A stretch of DNA of 64,000 nucleotides, from the NCBI GenBank assembly GCA_002713215.1, contig PAVO01000019.1, forward strand, positions 62,001 to 126,000, in the 5' to 3' direction. Positions within the stretch are counted from its first letter, which is position 1, and each line of letters begins with the position of its first letter. The DNA comes from Crocinitomicaceae bacterium. GTDB taxonomy: Bacteria; Bacteroidota; Bacteroidia; Flavobacteriales_G; Salibacteraceae. The notes below the pieces were generated by a model. That model saw nothing but the letters and a program-made list of their open reading frames with translations. It ran no database searches and had not been told where the DNA came from. Both the position numbers and the translations under genes were made by a program. Positions 8,621-17,735 of the stretch are shown here, piece by piece.

Positions 8621-9941
8621 CCCGATAAATGGTCTCTGTTTGTTGGTTGATTTTAAACCGATCGTCAATTCGCATACCAACTATCCAAACAATTTCACCG
8701 GCAGATTCGAGGATAAAGACCCTGTTCTTTAGGGTTCTTGGAACCTTTTCGTCAACAAGAAAGTCACTTAGTTTTTTAAAGCCGGCCATTCCCAAAGGTT
8801 GAAATCGATCACCCTCTCGCCATGGTCTGACCATCAATGGAAAGCTTAATCGGTCAAAATCCAATTCTGCAATGTTGCTTTCTTTCTCCAATTGGTAGTT
8901 TATTGCTTCAGCCCTATTAAAGCGTAAGCCAATTGGCATCTCGATAGAACCGGTGTTCGGTGCAATTTCTGCAGAACCACTTTGCCCTTGATCTGCTGGA
9001 GTAATTATCAGGTACTCCCGATCATTCACCAAAGTATGGGTCGCGCTGTTGAACAACCCTCCCACCTGTTTATTTAAGGATGTAATAACGTCCTTACAAA
9101 CGGGGAATGAAAATCCAAATTCGCAAATCAATTCGTATAAATAGAGGTAGGCCGGATCCAATTTACTTAGCTCCTTTTTTTTGACTCTTACCAATCCCGT
9201 TTTATTATCCAGCAACCGTGACCTTAATCGGTCAATTTCGTTGGAGATTATTTTTTCATAATCACGAATGTGTTGAGCACCTTCCGTAATTTGTTGTTCT
9301 GCATTGGGCCTGATTTTTTTTAGTATGGGGACAATCTGATGTCGAATTTTATTGCGCATATAATTATAGGAGGCGTTGCTAGAATCTTCTCTCCATGTAA
9401 TTTGGTTCTTCCTGGCATACTTTAATATGGCTTCCCGGTCAACCGACAATAGGGGTCTAATGATGACATCCCTAACCGGAAGTATACCATGTATTCCCCG
9501 AAGTCCACCACCACGAATAAGATTAATTAGTACGGTTTCAACTTCATCACTTTTATGTGTTCCAATCACCACATAATCCAATTGGTGTTCGCTTCTTAAC
9601 TCTTCAAACCAGGCATATCGAAGTTCTCGTGCTGTTTCCTGAATGCTTAGCTTTTTGTCGTTCGCCTCCTGCTGTGTATTAAATCGCGTTGTCAAAAACT
9701 CTACACTTAGTTTTTTGGCAACATCCCGAACCAATTTTTCATCACCATCCGATTCTTTTCCACGCAATTGGAAATTACAATGGGCAATTTTAAAGTTGAG
9801 GCCAAGAGAATGAAACAGACGAAGCAATACCATAGAATCAACCCCTCCACTAACAGCGATCAAAAATTTAGCACTTTTCCATTGTGGAATGTGTTCTTCC
9901 AGCCAATTCTCTACCTCTTGTTGCACAGGGCAAATTAACAC
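8607..9941 (-). CDS. tilS: tRNA(Ile)-lysidine synthase
   Basis: Adds lysine to cytidine 34 of the AUA-reading tRNA(Ile), using ATP, so that the tRNA reads AUA and is charged with isoleucine. The PP-loop ATP pyrophosphatase motif SGGVDS is at residues 31-36, followed by the N-terminal synthetase domain (HCNFQLRGKESDGDE, IGTHKSDEVETVLINLIRG). The C-terminal TilS domain is complete (MVRPWREGDRFQPLGM and KLSDFLVDEKVPR). Length 444 is normal. The gene is essential in most bacteria. It is divergent from the DUF3109 gene with only 24 bp between the starts, so the two promoters overlap. Confidence 0.96.
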   Translation of the reverse strand: MLICPVQQEVENWLEEHIPQWKSAKFLIAVSGGVDSMVLLRLFHSLGLNFKIAHCNFQLRGKESDGDEKLVRDVAKKLSVEFLTTRFNTQQEANDKKLSIQETARELRYAWFEELRSEHQLDYVVIGTHKSDEVETVLINLIRGGGLRGIHGILPVRDVIIRPLLSVDREAILKYARKNQITWREDSSNASYNYMRNKIRHQIVPILKKIRPNAEQQITEGAQHIRDYEKIISNEIDRLRSRLLDNKTGLVRVKKKELSKLDPAYLYLYELICEFGFSFPVCKDVITSLNKQVGGLFNSATHTLVNDREYLIITPADQGQSGSAEIAPNTGSIEMPIGLRFNRAEAINYQLEKESNIAELDFDRLSFPLMVRPWREGDRFQPLGMAGFKKLSDFLVDEKVPRTLKNRVFILESAGEIVWIVGMRIDDRFKINQQTETIYRVSSS

Positions 9942-9952
9942 AATAGCAACAT

Positions 9953-9960
9953 TACATTTG
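9953..9960 (+). promoter_or_regulatory. -7 promoter element (TACATTTG) of the DUF3109 gene
   Basis: Perfect TAnnTTTG ending 5 nt before the ATG at 9966; predicts a leaderless or nearly leaderless mRNA. Confidence 0.6.
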
Positions 9961-9965
9961 CAGCC

Positions 9966-10538
9966 ATGATCGAAATTGATAACGTACTGGTTTCAAAATC
10001 CGTTTTTGATCGGAAGTTTGTTTGTGATCTGTCAGCTTGCAAAGGAGCCTGCTGTGTTGAAGGAGAAGGAGGTGCACCCCTAACCGATGAAGAAATTGAG
10101 ATCATAAGCGACAACCTGGAGAGCATCTTACCTTATGCCGATGAGAAGGGCCAGGAAGTAATTCAGGAGCAGGGTATATGGGCACGGGATACTGATGGCG
10201 AAAAAGTTACCACCCTTGTCAACGGTGCACAGTGTTCCTTTGTTTTTTTCGACGAAGAGGGAACCTCCAAGTGTGGAATAGAGCAAGCTTTTAATGATGG
10301 TAAAATTGAGTTTATCAAACCCATCAGCTGCCATTTATATCCTATTCGACTTCGCGAATACCGAAATTTTACGGCAATGAACTATCACGAATGGGAAATT
10401 TGTGCTCCTGCTTGTTCATGTGGCGAGGAACTTGATGTTCCCGTTTTTCGATTCCTAAAAGAGCCCATAATTCGAAAATTCGGAGATGAATTTTTTGATC
10501 AATTAAAAGAGGCCGAAAAACTCCTTTCCAAAACTTAA
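9966..10538 (+). CDS. DUF3109 family cysteine-cluster protein
   Basis: 190 residues. Cysteines are abundant and in the family pattern: C20, C25, C29 and C30 near the N-terminus (CDLSACKGACC), then single cysteines in AQCSF, KCGIEQ and PISCHLYP, and a C-terminal CAPACSCG. This matches DUF3109, a relative of the YkgJ zinc/iron-chelating cluster proteins. The arrangement suggests a bound metal or Fe-S cluster; the reaction is not known. The protein looks cytosolic, with no signal peptide. It stands alone, divergent from tilS, and is followed by the largest gap in the window. Confidence 0.85.
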   Translation: MIEIDNVLVSKSVFDRKFVCDLSACKGACCVEGEGGAPLTDEEIEIISDNLESILPYADEKGQEVIQEQGIWARDTDGEKVTTLVNGAQCSFVFFDEEGTSKCGIEQAFNDGKIEFIKPISCHLYPIRLREYRNFTAMNYHEWEICAPACSCGEELDVPVFRFLKEPIIRKFGDEFFDQLKEAEKLLSKT

Positions 10539-11068
10539 TTTTTCTTCAGAAAACTAAATTTTAGGCATCTTACTGATAATCAACGGTGTAACGATTTGTT
10601 AAAGTTGAAGATTCTTAGACGTAACCTTGAGTTCATTTTTAATTAGCCAGAGCTTAAAAGGGTTTGCTGGGGTTATTCACAAGTAATTAACATCGAGACG
10701 CTATCAAAGTAATTAATTCATCGGATTAATCATCGTAAAATCAAGAAAAAAGATGTGAATACCATCAAAAATCGAGGTAAGCCAATATCGGTCTAACTTG
10801 TGGAAAAAACATTATTTTATTTCAACAAGATGGTGTTAGTTGACAATGTTGAAAACTCGGTCAGATTGTGAATTCTTTCGTCTTGAATTGATTGCATATA
10901 TAAGCAACATTTGTGTCTAGCAGGTTGCGAAATTGTCTTTTCGCTTCACGAATCGAGGACATAATTTTTAGAACAATAAACTAAATATCGGATGTAAAAA
11001 TCCGGCCCAAGATTTTTGTCACCTGTTTGGAATAACAGTTTAATAACAGCATTTATAGGAGAGGAAAT
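10539..11068 (+). promoter_or_regulatory. 530-bp regulatory gap upstream of nrdBA
   Basis: No credible ORF. Four DnaA-box-like 9-mers occur: TTATTCACA at 10673-10681 (full match to TTATNCACA), and on the other strand TGTGAATAC at 10754, TGTGGAAAA at 10799 and TGTGAATTC at 10867 (weaker). A 16-bp quasi-palindrome with TTGC/GCAA ends and a TATATA centre is at 10892-10907, about where a class I RNR operator would sit, but it does not match the NrdR box well. Two small hairpins follow: GCGAAA/TTTCGC at 10927-10944 and CGGAT/ATCCG at 10989-11004. An unusually good Shine-Dalgarno (AGGAGAGG) precedes the nrdB ATG. The gap probably holds control elements for nrdBA. Confidence 0.5.
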
Positions 11069-12127
11069 ATGGAAGAAAAAAAGACTATCGATCCTGAGAT
11101 CAAAGAAGCATTACCAGCTGACATTAATGAAATAAAGACCGCAAAAGATTTAGAATTAGAAGAACCGATCCTACAAAAGAATCCAAACCGATTTGTGCTG
11201 TTCCCAATTGAGCATGATGACATTTGGCAGATGTACAAAAAGTCAGAAGCAAGCTTCTGGACCGCTGAAGAAATTGACCTCCAACAAGACCTGGCAGATT
11301 GGGAAGGAAAGCTAAACGACAACGAGCGATTTTTCATCAAACAAATTCTTGCATTTTTTGCAGCGTCTGATGGAATAGTAAATGAAAACCTGGCTGAAAA
11401 CTTTGTGGCTGAAGTTCAGTACACCGAAGCTAAATTCTTCTATGGTTTCCAAATAGCCATTGAAAACATCCACTCCGAAACTTATTCGCTATTAATTGAT
11501 ACCTACATCAAAGATCCGGAAGAAAAGAACAAACTTTTTAATGCTATTGAAACGCTTGACTTTGTAAAGAAGAAAGCAGACTGGGCACTGAACTGGATTG
11601 AGAATGGTTCGTACGCAGAAAGGCTAATTGCTTTTGCAGCCGTTGAGGGAATTTTCTTCTCAGGTTCTTTCTGCTCGCTTTTCTGGTTGAAGAAACGTGG
11701 TTTAATGCCGGGGTTAACCTTCTCCAATGAATTAATTTCAAGAGACGAAGGAATGCATTGCGATTTTGCCTGCTTGTTATACAACAACCACTTGGTAAAC
11801 AAACTTCCAAAGTCAACCATTGAGAAAATTATTACCGATGCTGTTTCCATTGAAAAAGAGTTTGTGACAGATGCTTTACCGGTTTCTTTAATTGGAATGA
11901 ATGCTAAACTTATGTCACAGTACATTGAGTTTGTTGCAGACCGATTATTGGTTGAATTGGGCAATGACAAAATATACAACGCAGCTAATCCATTCGATTT
12001 TATGGAAATGATTTCCCTACAGGGTAAAACGAATTTCTTCGAAAAACGAGTAGCAGAATATCAAAAAGCCGGAGTTGCCAATCAAGAAACTAAAGGTGGG
12101 TCATTCAGCCTTGATGCTGATTTCTAA
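11069..12127 (+). CDS. nrdB: Ribonucleotide reductase class Ia, small (R2) subunit
   Basis: Houses the di-iron tyrosyl radical that NrdA uses to reduce ribonucleoside diphosphates. The sequence is of the eukaryote-like R2 type: [13 protein letters not shown] carries the first metal ligand, [11 protein letters not shown] and ENIHSE the next Glu and ExxH, SLLIDTY the radical tyrosine, and the second half has [16 protein letters not shown] with Glu and ExxH. The C-terminus, SFSLDADF, matches the tail that docks into R1. No ATP-cone is present in this subunit. Length 352 is normal. It has a strong Shine-Dalgarno and lies 23 bp upstream of nrdA, so the two form an operon. Confidence 0.97.
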   Translation: MEEKKTIDPEIKEALPADINEIKTAKDLELEEPILQKNPNRFVLFPIEHDDIWQMYKKSEASFWTAEEIDLQQDLADWEGKLNDNERFFIKQILAFFAASDGIVNENLAENFVAEVQYTEAKFFYGFQIAIENIHSETYSLLIDTYIKDPEEKNKLFNAIETLDFVKKKADWALNWIENGSYAERLIAFAAVEGIFFSGSFCSLFWLKKRGLMPGLTFSNELISRDEGMHCDFACLLYNNHLVNKLPKSTIEKIITDAVSIEKEFVTDALPVSLIGMNAKLMSQYIEFVADRLLVELGNDKIYNAANPFDFMEMISLQGKTNFFEKRVAEYQKAGVANQETKGGSFSLDADF

Positions 12128-12150
12128 AAAAATTAAATAGGGATAGAAAA

Positions 12151-14541
12151 ATGTTCGTACTAAAAAGAGACGGAAGACAAGAATCGGTAATGTTTGATAA
12201 AATTACCGCACGGATTAAAAAACTGTGCTATGGTTTATCGGAACATGTCGATCCTCAAAAAATTTCAATGAAGGTCATCGAAGGCCTTTATGATGGTGTA
12301 ACAACAGCTGCATTGGATAATTTAGCAGCAGAGCAATCGGCATCGATGACCGTGTTGCACCCGGATTATGCATTGTTGGCATCCCGAATTGTGGTGTCTA
12401 ATCTGCACAAAAGCACTGAGAAATCGTTTTCAGCTACCATGAAGGCCCTCTATGAATACATAGATCCTAAAACGGGTGAGAATGCTTCTTTGCTGGCCGA
12501 TGACGTTTACAACATCATTCAGGAAAACGCAGAGCAATTGGACTCTTACATCATTTATGACCGGGACTTTGGATACGATTTCTTTGGAGTAAAAACCCTG
12601 GAGCGTTCCTATCTGTTGAAATTGAACGGTAACGTTGCAGAGCGCCCACAGCACATGCTTATGCGCGTTGCTATAGGAATTCATAAGGATGACATTGAAT
12701 CGGCTCTTAAAACCTATGATTTGATGTCAGAAAGGTGGTTTACCCACGCTACTCCCACGCTGTTTAATGCGGGTACTCCCAAGCCTCAAATGTCTTCTTG
12801 TTTCTTATTGACTACCCAAGATGACAGCATTTCAGGAATTTACGACACGCTAAAACAGTGTGCTCAGATTTCGCAATCTGCCGGAGGAATTGGTCTTTCT
12901 ATCCACGACATAAGAGCTACAGGATCGTACATAAAAGGAACCAATGGAGAAAGCAATGGCATTGTTCCTATGCTTCGAGTATTTAACGATACGGCTCGAT
13001 ATGTAGATCAGGGCGGAGGAAAAAGAAAAGGATCTTTTGCGATTTATTTGGAGCCCTGGCATGCCGATGTATTTGACTTCCTCGATTTGAAAAAGAATCA
13101 CGGAAAAGAAGAAAACAGGGCAAGGGATTTATTCTATGCCATGTGGATTCCCGATTTGTTTATGGAGCGTGTTAAAGCCGATGGTGATTGGACGTTGATG
13201 TGCCCACACGAATGCCCCGGACTTCCCGATGTACATAGTGCGGAGTTTGAAAAACTATACATCAAGTACGAAAAAGAAGGGCGAGGCCGTAAAACCATAA
13301 AAGCACAAGACCTCTGGTTTAAAATTTTGGAATCACAAATTGAAACCGGTACTCCTTATATGCTGTACAAGGATGCCGCTAACTCTAAATCTCCACAACA
13401 AAATTTGGGAACCATTAAGTCTTCAAACTTGTGTACCGAGATCATGGAGTATACTTCCAAAGATGAAGTAGCGGTTTGTAACCTGGCCTCGTTAGCATTG
13501 CCTAAGTATGTAGTGGATGGAAAATTTGATCACGACAAATTATTTGAAGTAACCTACCAGGCTACCATTAACTTGAACCGAATCATTGACAATAACTTTT
13601 ATCCGGTTGAGGAAGCTCGAAACAGCAACATGCGTCACCGACCAATTGGTTTGGGTGTTCAGGGATTGGCCGATGCGTTAATTCTAATGCGTCATCCATT
13701 TGATTCTGCTGAAGCGCGTGAATTGAACAGAGACATCTTTGAAACGATCTATTATGCATCCATGACTGCTTCTAAAGATTTAGCGGTAAAAGACGGTGCT
13801 TACGAAACATTTAAAGGTTCTCCAACTTCTAAAGGTGAATTCCAATTCGATTTATGGGGTGTTAAACCTACCGATCGTTGGGAATGGGATGTACTAAAAG
13901 AAGAAGTTAAAAAACACGGAGTAAGAAACTCTTTGTTATTGGCTCCAATGCCGACCGCTTCTACAGCTCAAATTCTTGGAAACAACGAAGCGTTCGAACC
14001 TTATACATCAAACATATACACAAGAAGAACACTTTCAGGAGAGTTTGTGGTGGTAAACAAGCACTTGCTTCGCGACCTGGTAAACCTTGGAATTTGGAAC
14101 GATAGCTTAAAGAATAAACTGATTGCCGGTAATGGTTCTGTCCAGGACATTCAGGAAATTCCTGATAACTTAAAAGAGCTTTATAAAACCTCGTGGGAGA
14201 TCAGTCAAAAAGTGATTATTGACATGGCTGCGGATCGTGGAGCGTATATCGATCAGTCTCAGTCGTTGAACATCTTTATGGAAAATGCCAACTTCGCCAA
14301 GTTGACTTCCATGCACTTCTATGGATGGGAAAAAGGCCTAAAAACAGGGATGTATTACCTGAGAACCAAGGCTGCCAGAGACGCCATTAAGTTTACCGTT
14401 GATAAAACACAACTGGAACAACCTGCTGAGGTAAAAGCCCATCAGGAGGGTTCTATGACCGGTGACGAATATGCTAAATGGTTACAAGAGCAACGCGCCA
14501 AAGTAGAAGAGGGCGACGATTGTGAAATGTGCAGCGGATAA
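12151..14541 (+). CDS. nrdA: Ribonucleotide reductase class Ia, large (R1) subunit
   Basis: Catalytic subunit that reduces NDPs to dNDPs. The N-terminal ATP-cone (about residues 1-90, starting [18 protein letters not shown]) is the allosteric activity site. Active-site cysteine C217 is in PQMSSCFLL, the second redox cysteine and the radical cysteine/glutamate pair are in SSNLCTEI (about 425), and [19 protein letters not shown] follows. The C-terminal shuttle cysteines are in CEMC of the last residues. Length 796 is normal for this class. The last codons form the left arm of a strong RNA hairpin (see 14526-14594). Confidence 0.97.
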   Translation: MFVLKRDGRQESVMFDKITARIKKLCYGLSEHVDPQKISMKVIEGLYDGVTTAALDNLAAEQSASMTVLHPDYALLASRIVVSNLHKSTEKSFSATMKALYEYIDPKTGENASLLADDVYNIIQENAEQLDSYIIYDRDFGYDFFGVKTLERSYLLKLNGNVAERPQHMLMRVAIGIHKDDIESALKTYDLMSERWFTHATPTLFNAGTPKPQMSSCFLLTTQDDSISGIYDTLKQCAQISQSAGGIGLSIHDIRATGSYIKGTNGESNGIVPMLRVFNDTARYVDQGGGKRKGSFAIYLEPWHADVFDFLDLKKNHGKEENRARDLFYAMWIPDLFMERVKADGDWTLMCPHECPGLPDVHSAEFEKLYIKYEKEGRGRKTIKAQDLWFKILESQIETGTPYMLYKDAANSKSPQQNLGTIKSSNLCTEIMEYTSKDEVAVCNLASLALPKYVVDGKFDHDKLFEVTYQATINLNRIIDNNFYPVEEARNSNMRHRPIGLGVQGLADALILMRHPFDSAEARELNRDIFETIYYASMTASKDLAVKDGAYETFKGSPTSKGEFQFDLWGVKPTDRWEWDVLKEEVKKHGVRNSLLLAPMPTASTAQILGNNEAFEPYTSNIYTRRTLSGEFVVVNKHLLRDLVNLGIWNDSLKNKLIAGNGSVQDIQEIPDNLKELYKTSWEISQKVIIDMAADRGAYIDQSQSLNIFMENANFAKLTSMHFYGWEKGLKTGMYYLRTKAARDAIKFTVDKTQLEQPAEVKAHQEGSMTGDEYAKWLQEQRAKVEEGDDCEMCSG

Positions 14542-14594
14542 GCCGCCTGCACTCTGCGAAGCAGAATGCCTTCTAGGCTTATCTGCTGCACATT
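14526..14594 (+). repeat. 19-bp inverted repeat overlapping the nrdA stop
   Basis: Left arm 14526-14544 includes the last codons and stop of nrdA; right arm 14576-14594. Of 19 pairs, 18 are Watson-Crick and the odd one is G-U in the nrdBA transcript. The 31-nt loop contains a second small hairpin, TCTGC-GAA-GCAGA (14553-14565). No T-run follows, so it is not a classical terminator; an RNA-stability or processing element is more likely. Confidence 0.85.
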
Positions 14595-14650
14595 CGACCG
14601 ACTGAAAGGAGGTCAAATGTGTTCTGGCTAGCGTAGCGAAGTCAAATGTG
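14589..14650 (+). repeat. Alternative hairpin and repeated GTCAAATGTG motif
   Basis: CACATTCGACC (14589-14599) can pair with GGTCAAATGTG (14611-14621) with one mismatch. Because CACATT is also the end of the right arm of the 14526-14594 hairpin, the two structures compete. GTCAAATGTG occurs again at 14641-14650, offering a second partner. Confidence 0.55.
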
Positions 14651-14677
14651 TCTAAATAAAACTTTACTTAATAATTA

Positions 14678-14718
14678 ATTGCAAAAGCCCTGATGGAAAC
14701 ATTGGGGTTTTTTGCAAT
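14678..14718 (+). terminator. Intrinsic terminator after nrdBA
   Basis: ATTGCAAAA pairs with TTTTGCAAT, with inner GCCC/GGGT and ATG/CAT pairs closing on a GAAA tetraloop. T-rich sequence lies within and after the stem. Confidence 0.75.
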
Positions 14719-14782
14719 AAGTACTTTTTTCGTTTGCAATATTTGCCAAAGTCTTTACTCATTCTCAACCAACCTTTGAAGA

Positions 14783-15448
14783 ATGAAAGCGCTAATTTTT
14801 ATTCCGGTTTTATTCCTTTTAAACTATTCACACTCCCATGCCCAAAATGTTGAATTTAGTGGAGCAATTGGTTGGTCATCGCAAAATGAATGGAGTGAGG
14901 AGTCAAAGCTCAGAAGGCAAATAAAAACAGGTTATATCGTAAGGTCGTATCTAGCTGCTTTCCTGGGATATCAGAATACTTTTAAAAATCCGGAAATATA
15001 CATTACCAAAGATGTTGCCGCTCCAAGAGGAGGACGATTCGAGATAAGATCAAGTGACTTTATCAGTTATGGAATTGATGTTTGTTACACCAACATATCG
15101 CTAAACGTTAGGGTAGTTGACAGTCAAGACTCCTACGATTTTAAATACAAACACGAGAGGCTTGCCATTATTCCTATCTTTTCTTTTCACCCGTTCCACC
15201 GCAATAAGAGAATTAAACAATTAGACCCATTTATAACCTTTGGCGTGGGATATAGAAAAGGGACCAAGAGCTATACAACTTATTCTAAATACGGTGTAGA
15301 TAATGTGGAAGAAGTTAAAACGATTCCAATAGCAATTATGTTTTCCACTGGAGTTGTGTACTATCCAATAAAGCCTTTGGGTATTAGAGCAGGAGTTGGG
15401 TATGGCTTGTCAACCATATCGTTGGCGGTGGTTCTTCGTATTAGCTAA
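14783..15448 (+). CDS. Predicted outer-membrane beta-barrel protein
   Basis: 221 residues with a signal peptide (MKALIFIPVLFLLNYSHSHAQ) and alternating polar/aromatic strands typical of a small barrel: repeated Y/F-rich segments, FITFGVGYRKG, and a C-terminal half reading GVVYYPIKPLGIRAGVGYGLSTISLAVVLRIS. No specific family recognised. The -10-like AACCTTTG (one mismatch to TAnnTTTG) ends 4 nt before the ATG. It stands alone between the nrdBA terminator and a converging transporter gene. A porin-like or structural role is inference. Confidence 0.7.
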   Translation: MKALIFIPVLFLLNYSHSHAQNVEFSGAIGWSSQNEWSEESKLRRQIKTGYIVRSYLAAFLGYQNTFKNPEIYITKDVAAPRGGRFEIRSSDFISYGIDVCYTNISLNVRVVDSQDSYDFKYKHERLAIIPIFSFHPFHRNKRIKQLDPFITFGVGYRKGTKSYTTYSKYGVDNVEEVKTIPIAIMFSTGVVYYPIKPLGIRAGVGYGLSTISLAVVLRIS

Positions 15449-15466
15449 AAGCCCTAAAAAGGCAGT

Positions 15467-16921
15467 TTATATAAACACCCACCCAATCAGCCAGGGAACC
15501 AAAACTGCCAATACAATCATAGAAAGAATGTTAAGTACCAGCCCCACTTTTGCCATTTGAGCCATTTTAATCAATCCACTACTATAAACTACTGCATTAG
15601 GTGGTGTGGAAATGGGCATCATAAAGGCACAACTAGCTGCTAAAGTAACCGGAATAGTAATTTCATAGGGCGAGATTCCGGCACCCTCCGATATGGCAAT
15701 TACAACCGGGAGAAGAACAGTAACCAGGGCAACGTTACTCATTACCTCGGTTGCAAATATTGAAAACGCAATAAGGACCAGCCCCAGAACAAATACACTG
15801 GCGTAAACATTTTCCGCCACCCAATTGCCTACGTTTGAAATTAACCCAACCTGACCAAACGCTGCGGCCAAACTCAACCCTCCACCAAATAGGATAAGTA
15901 TACCCCAGGGTAATCGAGTGGTTGCTTTCCAATCCAGAATAAATTCTCCCTGCTTTACATGAACTGGTAGTATAAACATAAGTATACCACCCAACATGGC
16001 GATGGTGGTATTGTGCAATACAGGACCTCCCAGCAACCAGTTGAATTGACTCTTAAACATCCAAAGTGTTGCCGTAAGAATAAAAACGATCATTACCATT
16101 CGTTCGCCCCTGTCCATTTTGCCCAAATCGTTTCTCCTCTTTTCGAATAATTCCTTACTCCCTTCAATTTCGGTGAGCCGGATTTTTAATATGACCTTAG
16201 TGAGAAGCAGATAGGTAAGACCAAGAAGAATTATTCCACTAGGAACTCCAATGAGCATCCATTTTCCAAAGCCAATTTCAATGTTGTGGTATTCTTCAAA
16301 CAATCCCGCAAAAACTACATTAGGTGGAGTGCCAATAATGGTCATTGTACCTCCAATATTTGCTGCATAGGCAATGGAAAGCAGTAAGGCCAATGAGAAT
16401 GTTTTGAACTCCCTATCATTGGTTGAGCCTTGGTTACGCAACAAGTCCAATACCGAAAGTGCTATGGGCAACATCATAACCGTAGTGGCAGTATTCGAAA
16501 TCCACATGCTTAAAAAGGTAGTTGCCAGCATCATACCCAGCATAATTCCCAAAGGCTTGGTTCCGGTAAGTTTTATTATGTATAAGGCCATACGAATGTG
16601 TAGCTTTCTCTCCTCCATGGCCAACGCAATGATAAACCCACCCATAAACAGGAATATGATGGGGTTGGCATAGGGAATAAAGGTCTCTTTAACGCTAAAC
16701 AAACCCAGTGAAGGAAAAAGAAACATGGGTAATAAGGCCGTGATGTAAATGGGCACTACTTCAGCCATCCACCATATGATCATCCAGGTGGCAATACCAT
16801 AAACCTGGTATAAGGGAACTTCCTGATTCGGGCTGGCTGCAATGAATAATACAAAGGCAATTGGCCCTAGAACAAGTGCAATTGTTTTATAAAATGGATA
16901 GCTGCTAAGGTCTTCACTCAT
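15467..16921 (-). CDS. SLC13/DASS-family anion:sodium symporter
   Basis: Inner-membrane carrier of the divalent-anion sodium symporter family, importing di- or tricarboxylates, or in some branches sulfate. Both signature re-entrant hairpins are visible: SNTATTVMMLPIA (first Ser-Asn-Thr motif, about residue 142) with GGTMTIIGTPPNVV (about 205), and MPISTPPNAVVYSSG near the C-terminus. About 12 hydrophobic segments, length 484 as usual. Substrate is not readable from motifs. It lies 12 bp downstream of the DUF4384 gene on the same strand, so it may be co-transcribed with the caspase-like pair, though no functional link is evident. Confidence 0.9.
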   Translation of the reverse strand: MSEDLSSYPFYKTIALVLGPIAFVLFIAASPNQEVPLYQVYGIATWMIIWWMAEVVPIYITALLPMFLFPSLGLFSVKETFIPYANPIIFLFMGGFIIALAMEERKLHIRMALYIIKLTGTKPLGIMLGMMLATTFLSMWISNTATTVMMLPIALSVLDLLRNQGSTNDREFKTFSLALLLSIAYAANIGGTMTIIGTPPNVVFAGLFEEYHNIEIGFGKWMLIGVPSGIILLGLTYLLLTKVILKIRLTEIEGSKELFEKRRNDLGKMDRGERMVMIVFILTATLWMFKSQFNWLLGGPVLHNTTIAMLGGILMFILPVHVKQGEFILDWKATTRLPWGILILFGGGLSLAAAFGQVGLISNVGNWVAENVYASVFVLGLVLIAFSIFATEVMSNVALVTVLLPVVIAISEGAGISPYEITIPVTLAASCAFMMPISTPPNAVVYSSGLIKMAQMAKVGLVLNILSMIVLAVLVPWLIGWVFI

Positions 16922-16933
16922 TTGCCGACCAAG

Positions 16934-17728
16934 TTAAGGCTTGGCAGGAAAAACATCAAAGGTAAAAGTGGTAATTCTTCGTTGATCAGGGGGAATTTGA
17001 AAAACCCAGTCCATTAGTGCTTTGTAGCTTACCTCTCGGTTATAGGGAATGTCCGATTTAAGCGAAACCAGGATTAGCCGATGCGCTTCCTTTTTCAATT
17101 CAGCGGTCAATTCATAATCCAATGAAGCTCGCGGAAACGTATACGTTTCTTTCTCATTCATTTCGAAATTACCTTCATAATCGTTTGGGTAGAGTTGAAA
17201 GGCTTCATTTGATTCCGTTATTATAAAAGCCCGCAGGTAGGCTTTTTTATTGGGTTTATAATCAAAAGTTAACTTATCTCCATTGTTGTACGATGGCTTT
17301 ACCCCATCCACCCAAACATCAAAGCTGGGGTCCATCCCGGACTTAAACTTCAATACCGTTATGTTAGCCACTATATGGATTTCCAATAGCCCTCGATCAT
17401 TGATCTTTTTTTCTTCGGAAAGGAGTTCAACATCTTGCACTACACCCTGGAGGTCATTGAGAACATTGGAATTAAAAATCTCCTCAATTTGATTGTTGTT
17501 TTCCTTGGTTAAAAAGTCTGAGTAGGCGGTAATCTGCTCCGTAACACCGGCCTTTTGTAAAGCCTGTAACTTGGCTTCGTTCAAGGCCATTTGTTTTACC
17601 TCGGCGGGTGATTGATTTTCTGCTCCAACAGCATATGCCTTAATGTTTTTAAGCTTAATCTTCTTTCCCTCTTCGCCTGCATAAAGATGAGTAGATACCA
17701 GGACAAGTAATAATAAAATATACCTCAT
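16934..17728 (-). CDS. Secreted DUF4384-type protein paired with caspase-like gene
   Basis: 264 residues from the chosen start. I start at 17728 because it gives a clean signal peptide (MRYILLLLVLVSTHLYAG) and falls 7 bp after the upstream stop; the longer frame from 17767 overlaps the upstream gene by 32 bp and puts 13 polar residues before the signal. The N-terminal half has an ALNEAKLQALQKAG helix as in LPP20-like lipoprotein domains. The C-terminal half has the DUF4384 pattern (KKAYLRAFIITESNEAFQLYPNDYEGN), a beta-domain often found beside or fused to caspase-like peptidases. Its role is not known; the context suggests a partner of the caspase-like protein in the periplasm or on the surface. 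Confidence 0.72.
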   Translation of the reverse strand: MRYILLLLVLVSTHLYAGEEGKKIKLKNIKAYAVGAENQSPAEVKQMALNEAKLQALQKAGVTEQITAYSDFLTKENNNQIEEIFNSNVLNDLQGVVQDVELLSEEKKINDRGLLEIHIVANITVLKFKSGMDPSFDVWVDGVKPSYNNGDKLTFDYKPNKKAYLRAFIITESNEAFQLYPNDYEGNFEMNEKETYTFPRASLDYELTAELKKEAHRLILVSLKSDIPYNREVSYKALMDWVFQIPPDQRRITTFTFDVFPAKP

Positions 17729-17735
17729 ACCTTGC

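Noticed and set aside
10539-11068. Possible replication origin
   Set aside because: Only one DnaA-box-like 9-mer is a full match, and dnaA, dnaN, gidA or other origin neighbours are absent. Control of nrdBA explains the gap better.
11503-11979. 158-codon open frame opposite nrdB
   Set aside because: It is antisense to conserved R2 motifs and encodes no recognisable domain; a shadow of nrdB codon use.
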